From Rhodamnia argentea (taxonomy: Eukaryota > Streptophyta > Magnoliopsida > Myrtales > Myrtaceae): a stretch of 64,000 bases of DNA. Under the pieces are notes generated by a model. It was not told the DNA's origin and ran no database searches. It saw only the letters and a list, made by a program, of their open reading frames with translations. Position numbers and translations under genes: made by a program. The stretch covers positions 16,864,001 to 16,928,000 of the forward strand of contig NC_063153.1 in NCBI RefSeq assembly GCF_020921035.1, read 5' to 3'. Positions 57,779-64,000 of the stretch are shown piece by piece; within the stretch, counting starts at the first letter, position 1; every line of letters begins with the position of its first letter.

Positions 57779-57984
57779 CAGATGATGTGTTTTTCCTTTC
57801 TTTAGCTGAGGGGGCTGCCAAGTTAGCATTGTGGGCTCTCAAAGCATTGGAGGGACTGCCAAAATCTTATGGACAACCCCAACAATGCCAACATAAACCG
57901 CCATAGTCTCCAGACAATAGCTTAATAAAAACCTTATGAACAGTGTGATAAAGCTTGGTTAGTTGACTGTCGGCATTGTTGTTA

Positions 57985-59415
57985 GAGAAAAAGTCACCAA
58001 AACTCATAAATTATGCCCTTTGTGACACATTTATTTCAAACTTTTTTGGTAACACAAAAAAATATCAAATTTATACAAGTGAGCCCATTTACTCCAAACT
58101 TGTTTTGTAAGACCCAAAACCCAAGTTTTTACCCGTATGACACATTTATCCCACTAATTTTTTGTGACACCAAAATTTCAAACTTGTAAGCTATGACACA
58201 TTTGCTCCAAATTTTAAGGGTAAAAGAACACCTGGAGTGTCAATATTTGTATATGGCGCTCACTTTAGTATCAATCTTTTTTTTATCACTTAAGTGCTAG
58301 TTTTTTTTAAAAAAACGATTATTTCAATGACAAGTCTTACTTGGCTTGCCGAAAATCATACATAGCACATACGTGGCACACCGGGAATCCCAATCAGCAA
58401 TAAAAAAAGTCAAAACTTAATAAAAAAAATTCCATCTAATAAGCTAAAAATTGGGAAAAAAATAAATTTAAAAAAATACCTAAAAAATCAAAACTTCAGC
58501 ATTTGTAATTGCAAAATTGACTAAATAACCAAAAAAAGGTAAAAAAAAAAATCAAGATGAGCAGCAATGGCCGGGGCTTGCATAGCCCTCATCGGCAATG
58601 GCAAGCAACGAGTGGGGGAGGTCGGGGTCGGCACCCCAACCATTGGTCGGTGGGGGCGGTCGCCCGGCCATTGGTCTAGGGGGGAGGGGGCCCTATCGGC
58701 AGGTCGGCGCCCGCCAATGGTTGCCGACCCCCACTAGTGGAGGCTAGCGACCAAGCCTAGGCGGGGGCCGCCGACCCTCGCCCGGATCCGGGCGAGGGTT
58801 GCTAGCCCTCTGTGGGGAGACCCCCACCCCGCCGACCCCGGTCGACCAGGCCCCACCCGTCGCCGGCCATTGCCGACGATGGCGGGGTGGCGAGGGCTCC
58901 AATTTTTTTTTTAGGTTATAAAGATTTTTTTAAATTTAATTTAAAATTTTAAAATATTTTGGCTTATTTTGTAAAATGATATTACATGTGGCGTCCATGT
59001 GGACTATTTAAATGCTAAATTTTTTTAAAAAAACTTCGCATAATATTAAAAAATTAATTAAAATTGCCACGTGTCTTGTTTGGTTGGAATTGGCATTTAA
59101 GTCATCGTTTTTGGCTAAAATTGGCACTTAACTGATCCTTTTTCTCCAATTTTGACACTTAAGTGGTCTAAAAAAATTATTGGCACTAAAGTGAGCATCA
59201 TACAAAAATATTGACACTCTAGGTATTTTCTACCAAATTTTGAGGTAAATATGTCACACGGATGTAAGTTTAGGATTTTTGGTGTTACAAGAAAAATTTT
59301 GGGATAAATTTGTCACACGCGTACAAGTCTAAGGTAAATATGTCACATGAATACAAGTTTGGGATTTTTGGTGCTACCAAAAAATATTTTGAGTAAATAT
59401 ATCACAGTGGATATA
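57985..59415. repeat. outer repeat with imperfect tandem and inverted units
   Basis: Repeats of the phrase 'gtgacacatttat(c)ccaaact...ggtaacacc' on the left and its reverse complement ('aatatgtcaca...aagtttgggatttttggtg') on the right. The Mutator-like element at 58,219 sits inside it. Confidence 0.5.
58219..59233. mobile_element. nested non-autonomous Mutator-like element, 1.0 kb
   Basis: The left end (gtaaaagaacacctggagtg, continuing through tcaatatttgta to gctcactttagta) and the right end (its reverse complement with few changes) form inverted repeats of more than 50 bp. The flanks CAAATTTTAAG (58,208-58,218) and CAAATTTTGAG (59,234-59,244) are an 11-bp near-perfect target duplication, right for the Mutator superfamily within a base or two. 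The core at 58,560-58,910 is strikingly GC-rich (ggcgggggccgccgaccc). No transposase. Confidence 0.7.
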
Positions 59416-62107
59416 GTTTCCATTTTTCATAAGCATGATGATGTACATATTATCTCATTTACAACATTCTATTTAAATTGAAAGCATAATAGATTGCATT
59501 TCTTCGATCTAGAAAAATAGATTCAATACTTATGAAAAAGCCAATGCACTTCATCATCCATAAACAAATTTCACCATAAATCCTAATCCATTTTTACGCA
59601 TCCAAGCAAAACTCAAACGCTTGGATAGATAAATCTGATCCTAAAATCTCGAAAGTATAGAAAAGCATAATCGAACTCAACCCTTCAATTGATGCAATTA
59701 GTAAATCCGAAATCTTTTACGTGAGAAAATGCTATCGAACCATGATCCTATATTGACAAATGCAGCCTAAGTTGTTACACAAATTTAATGGATTTAAAGA
59801 TTTGATTGTGCTTCGTATAAATCTCATAACAATTTTAAAGATGGTTATTAAGATAATTTATTGGCCTAGATTTGGTCAATCTAATGAGAAGAAAAAGGAA
59901 GATAAACCATTTGAAAGTGGGGCTCCATCATGGATTTGCTTCATGATCTCTTGTCCTCTTGTGTGCCAAAACCCTTAAGCCCGAAGCTTCTCCACAGGAC
60001 CCGTACCTTTCGTTTTTTCCGTGTCTCGTTTCTCTTTTGTCGCTCGATGACAAAAAGGTGATTTGCCTTTCTCCAACTGGACTCTCCAAACGAGAGGATA
60101 GGGCATCAACCTCGCAAAATAAGGTAAAACAATTAAAAGATCGGAATTATTGATGAATGTTCTCACGGCAAGCGTCCATTGCCAGCCAAAATTGGTAAAA
60201 CGAAATTACATTACCAAATCGTCAAAAAATTTAAGACTAGATTATCATTTGTATAATAAATTTAAGTTTTTCTTGACCATTTCTTTTGAGAAAAGATAAA
60301 TTGACTCTGACCACCGTCCTCGACTTCTCCTACCACTACTATTGCTAGTAGTTATGTACATCACAAATTCACTGAAAATGACACCTTAAATCATTGTGAG
60401 AAGATTCATCTGTCGTGAGTTAGCAGTGATGTGAACGATGCTTTATGATCACATGACCCCTCCTTTTTAATTGCTTGGTGCTTGACCTCTCCATCCCCAC
60501 TTGGCCCAAGTCCGGACAGAGAAGGAAGGTGGATGGACTCCTTTTCCCTCACTCCTTTGGCATTGGCAATGCATCCAAGAACTTGATGCGTGGACTCTCC
60601 GTAGCTTCTGCATCACAAGTAGACAATGGAGACGAATTCTTGCCTGTATCCGAGTCTATTCAATCGGATCCATCACCACTCTCTGTTTCGGGAGGTACGC
60701 ATGGGGATCATTGGCAACCCGCCAAATTGAAGGGTTGTAATGGACCCGAACACAAGCAAGTAATTCGCAACTAATATAGGTTAATACGTCAGTAAATCTC
60801 TCTTTACTTTTATGAGAAAAAAGAAATAGAATGTCAAGTACTTAAAGAATCATGATGTGGCAGATTATTATTAGGTGTTAAACATGACTCGCGTTATCGC
60901 TTATCATATCTCTTAGAAAAACATTTTGATGACTCAGCCTTAGTATCTTTAGCATTAGATATGTATAGATTGCTTATATGCTGTCCTTTTCCCCTTTTCA
61001 GAATGCAAATGTCTCTGTCCTTTGGGAGGAGAACATCAAAGTGGCCCATCTTATCCTACCCAAGCTATGCTAACAAAACAAATGAGAGGAGGGAGGACTT
61101 AGGCTTTTGAGCTCCCTCAATGGCCACACCAAATTCAAATCACTTGCCAAGAGTACTGCAGCAAATTTTTCACCCTGACATGTAGTAGCAACCTTGTCAT
61201 GTAAATGTTCTACCAGCACCAAGTTCCGGTGGTCTGCGAGGTAAACTTTAAGTCAGTGGAATCAGGAGGCATACGACTCAAAATTCAAATCAAAGTCGGG
61301 ACAAATTGTGGCTGAAATATCACATTATTACCACAGATTGGTGAATGCAACTGATCATTTTGCGAGATAACGACCATCTCAAGCCATTTGTGACATGTAA
61401 TTCAGAAGATTACAAACACCCAAGTGTCAGAGATGCATATGAACGTCTCTCCCATCTATTACCAGCACGAGATGAATATTCTGGGTATTCCCATTTGCAA
61501 ATTTGAAGAAAGTAACGAGTGCTATCACATGCTCCTGAGCACACCAAGTTGCAATAGTTCAAAAAAGTCTCCTTCATCCCAACATCTTAACCTTAGAAGT
61601 ACCTTTCAAGTGCCATCTTCTGCAGCTGATTTTGTCGAAGCAACCATATTCTTACTTCAAGATGCATATAAAAGGGAAAGAAAATGGTATGACATAAAGC
61701 GTTCATACCAGCATTATAAAATTTATGGTGAGTAACGCCCAAAATGCCATATACATTCATCAAGAGCATGGGCAATCGTTTATGTCACAAACAACATCAT
61801 TCCGAAGAAGAACAAGAAACCATTTTAGGGTGTTCCACTTGATTAATATCACATAGAAGGAGTATAAATAACAGCTAGTTAAATGTGATATCCGCTAAAC
61901 AAGATCCCTTGCTTTTGGATGGAATTATCCCAGCGATGCAGGCATACACAGCAACACACAGATTAGCAGTAGCAGGAGATGCTGTGCATCTAAAATTGCT
62001 CTGGATGCGAGGCTATTAAACTGAACAAGACTGGGCCAGCTTAGCACTTTGCTTGATTGACTCCGTCGAGTCAACAAACCGTCCTATGTGACAGCTTGAA
62101 CTTCTGC
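59416..62107. other. intergenic, no gene recognised
   Basis: Short open frames (for example 60,475-60,774 and 61,424-61,735 on the plus strand) have no recognisable domain or splice support. The part next to 62,107 is probably the 3' UTR of the phosphatase gene. Confidence 0.4.
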
Positions 62108-63042
62108 TCAGTAAGCCACAGTCTGGCCCACTAAGCTCATCAGATAATGCTTCTTCTTCAGTTTTCTTCTCCTTCCATTGGTTGCCCTGCATTACCCGAA
62201 TCAGGAACATGTTGAACATGTTTACACTCAAAGATAGCATACGACATGTGCGAGATGTTGTAGTGCCATAAAGCAGTAAGAGGTCCTTGCCCGCCTGACA
62301 AAATGCTTTCTACCAATTAAGTTAAGCAGTTTCCAACTAACCGTTCTGAAAAGTTTCAAAAATCATGGGAGATCTATTTCTGTAGGATCTATTTATCATT
62401 TCAAACATGATAATAAAATTAACAGTTCCAAATAATGAAAACTAGTTTCAGATAACAACTGGTCAGACTCAAAAGCATTCGTCAACACGATTCTATATTG
62501 TAGTATTCGTTCTTGAAACTATTTTTGGGAATAGGATTTAGAGGTCACTCCGAATAACCAAATTCATCATTTAGTCTATGGCTAAAAAATGGGGCTGAGA
62601 GACAGAGAGAGAACAAAACTTACCAAAATTGATTATGGAGTACAAAGGAGTCTGCTCCCACCTTTTTGCCATCATCATTTCGGTTCCAGTGGTAGAGTGC
62701 ATGTGTTCTATTTTTTATTTCCAGTGTTGAATGACCATAACTGGCTTCTCGGAATGCAGAATATTCTGGTTGCGGATCTCTAAACCTGCAAATACAATGA
62801 GATAGTACTCTGGATTAATCTTCTTTTCTGGATGAGATCTCGACAAGAAACACAACTTAATCTCACTTCTTGAGCGCCGCATACAAAATTGATGGGTGTA
62901 AGCTTGTTAGTCTCACTCACCTTCCAGCAAGGCCTTCCTGATTGCCTCCATCTCCAACAGTAATGTAGACAGGAGCCGACTCGTCCGGGACGGGGTAAGG
63001 ATCACCAGTTGACACGTTGTAATGTATATTTGAGATCCGATA
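62108..63042 (-). CDS. PAP26: purple acid phosphatase (PAP26-like), last three exons, 5' part outside the window
   Basis: Exons on the minus strand: 63042-62921, 62785-62624 and 62186-62108, joined by GT-AG introns in compatible phases and ending at TGA 62,108. They give the C-terminal 120 residues: [20 protein letters not shown], then [16 protein letters not shown], then [43 protein letters not shown] and a basic tail [11 protein letters not shown]. These are hallmarks of plant high-molecular-weight purple acid phosphatases, closest by memory to PAP26. Such enzymes are binuclear-metal phosphomonoesterases of vacuole and apoplast that recycle phosphate. The metal-binding exons, including the GHVHAYER region, are not in the window: the intron upstream of 63,042 runs past the right edge or at least 900 bp. 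The last exon also has a longer alternative frame to 62,016, rejected because it breaks the family's C terminus. Confidence 0.9.
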
Positions 63043-64000
63043 CTGAGTACGAAAAGAACAAAATTTATCAGATCTTTGGAGATGGTATGATCAGTTATCG
63101 AAGTTGAAAGGTGATAATTTCATGAGTCGAGTTTAATAGTCTGTCAATGTGTTCTCCGTTCCAGGATTCATTGTCCTTCTCTAGTATTTCATGGAAGAGG
63201 ACGGCATTTTAAACGAACATTCAAGAACTGAAAACTTCTATATAGTCTAGCAGTTGTAAAAAAAAGAGCTTTGGTCTCATTATCATATCTAAAAATCACA
63301 TCTGACATTTCTTCACTGTTTCTTCACCATGGTAGGATGCGTTGACCTTTGGTTGCTCACAATTATCCAAATTATTGTTTGCTTAAACTATACTTTTCAT
63401 CCTCGAGATATGAGCCATTCGCCTAATTTTGGATTTGACAATTGCACTCTTCAACCACCCTTGATCGAGAGAGAGAGATACTTTTCATCACTGAGATATG
63501 AGCCATTCACCTAAATTTTAGATTAGACAATTGCATTCTTAAACTACCCTCAACTGATCAATCGAGAGAGAGAGAGAGCAAACCAAATTTCTATTGATTT
63601 TATCAACATCATCTACTGTCTATGATGTGCACAAGCTCAAGCCACTCCAGCTCAACAAATTCATCCACCGGTTTAATTAGACTATATAGATTATGAAATT
63701 TCGCATCTGTTGTAAAATGGGGGATTTACACTTCCTAAAACTGAATTTCGTCAGTAGGTGATTATCGAGCACAAATCTAGCACCAAGTGAGAAGTCACCA
63801 GATTGCAAGCATCATTCACTCTAAAGCCCACGGATTTGATACAGAAAATATCTTGCTTCATGGACAAACAAAATCCTAGCAGCCTGGGTTAATTTAAAGA
63901 TATCCTAGCTACAGGAGGAAAAGATACTTGATCTTACATGTACAAAGTAGATCTGACTTAATTATCTCCCAACATGAAATATGGATTCAGAAAGTGATAA
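63043..64000 (-). other. intron of the PAP26-like gene, no other exon seen
   Basis: No segment resembling the preceding PAP exon (HAYERS) was found, so this appears to be intron. It contains short GA-runs near 63,466 and 63,563. Confidence 0.45.

Noticed and set aside
60475..60774. 99-codon plus-strand frame
   Set aside because: No known domain, signal, splice support or paralogue in the window.
61424..61735. 103-codon plus-strand frame
   Set aside because: Composition and content look random; no recognisable family.
62016..62240. 74-codon minus-strand frame at the end of the phosphatase gene
   Set aside because: It uses the wrong phase of the last exon; the spliced frame gives the family-typical basic C terminus ending at 62,108.
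1..64000. CRISPR arrays, operons and ribosome-binding sites
   Set aside because: The repeats are plant transposons and tandem duplications; nothing has regular spacers, and the genes are spliced eukaryotic genes.

Overview
The window is nuclear DNA from a flowering plant, almost certainly a eudicot. Its genes have GT-AG introns, it is rich in AT repeats and transposon debris, and its gene families are plant ones: receptor-like kinases, a vacuolar-type CLC transporter and a purple acid phosphatase. Transposable elements with strongly GC-rich cores and a tandem cluster of G-type lectin kinases would fit a woody eudicot such as a member of the Myrtaceae, but that is only a guess.

Layout. (1) 1-4.3 kb: no gene; MITE-like and Mutator-like debris. 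(2) 5,216-9,593 (+): an intact seven-exon CRCK3-like receptor kinase. (3) 10.6-15.2 kb: an old relic of a CLC 3' end, then a badly broken G-type lectin receptor-like kinase (LecRLK-A, minus strand) interrupted by a 1.05-kb solo LTR. (4) 14.5-56.6 kb: a head-to-tail array of three units (about 12.1, 13.7 and 16.2 kb). Read left to right, each unit holds a LecRLK-A 5' fragment, a spacer, a full-length-class LecRLK-B gene (minus strand), an upstream repeat block (S, R and a 1.35-kb inverted-repeat element) and a CLC-c-type gene (minus strand). Only the third unit has the complete CLC gene (52,385-56,635). The other two end in a CLC 3' fragment fused through a scrap of CLC exon 1 to the LTR. (5) 57.7-59.4 kb: a Mutator-like element nested in another repeat. 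(6) 62.1-63.0 kb (-): the last three exons of a PAP26-like purple acid phosphatase that runs off the right edge.

Gene state. Of four LecRLK loci only one, at 19,343-21,730, is intact. Its sisters carry a nonsense codon (31-34 kb), a one-base frameshift (45-47.6 kb), or many lesions plus an LTR (11.9-15.2 kb). Of three CLC loci only the rightmost is intact. The array therefore looks like a recent expansion in which extra copies decayed quickly, leaving one working lectin kinase and one working anion transporter.

Functional links. CRCK3 and the LecRLKs are immune or signalling kinases, CLC-c is a tonoplast-type chloride transporter, and PAP26-type enzymes release phosphate in the vacuole or apoplast. 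Nothing in the sequence shows that they work in one pathway; the LecRLK-CLC link is physical co-duplication. The two chimeric junctions are the most unusual feature of the window.
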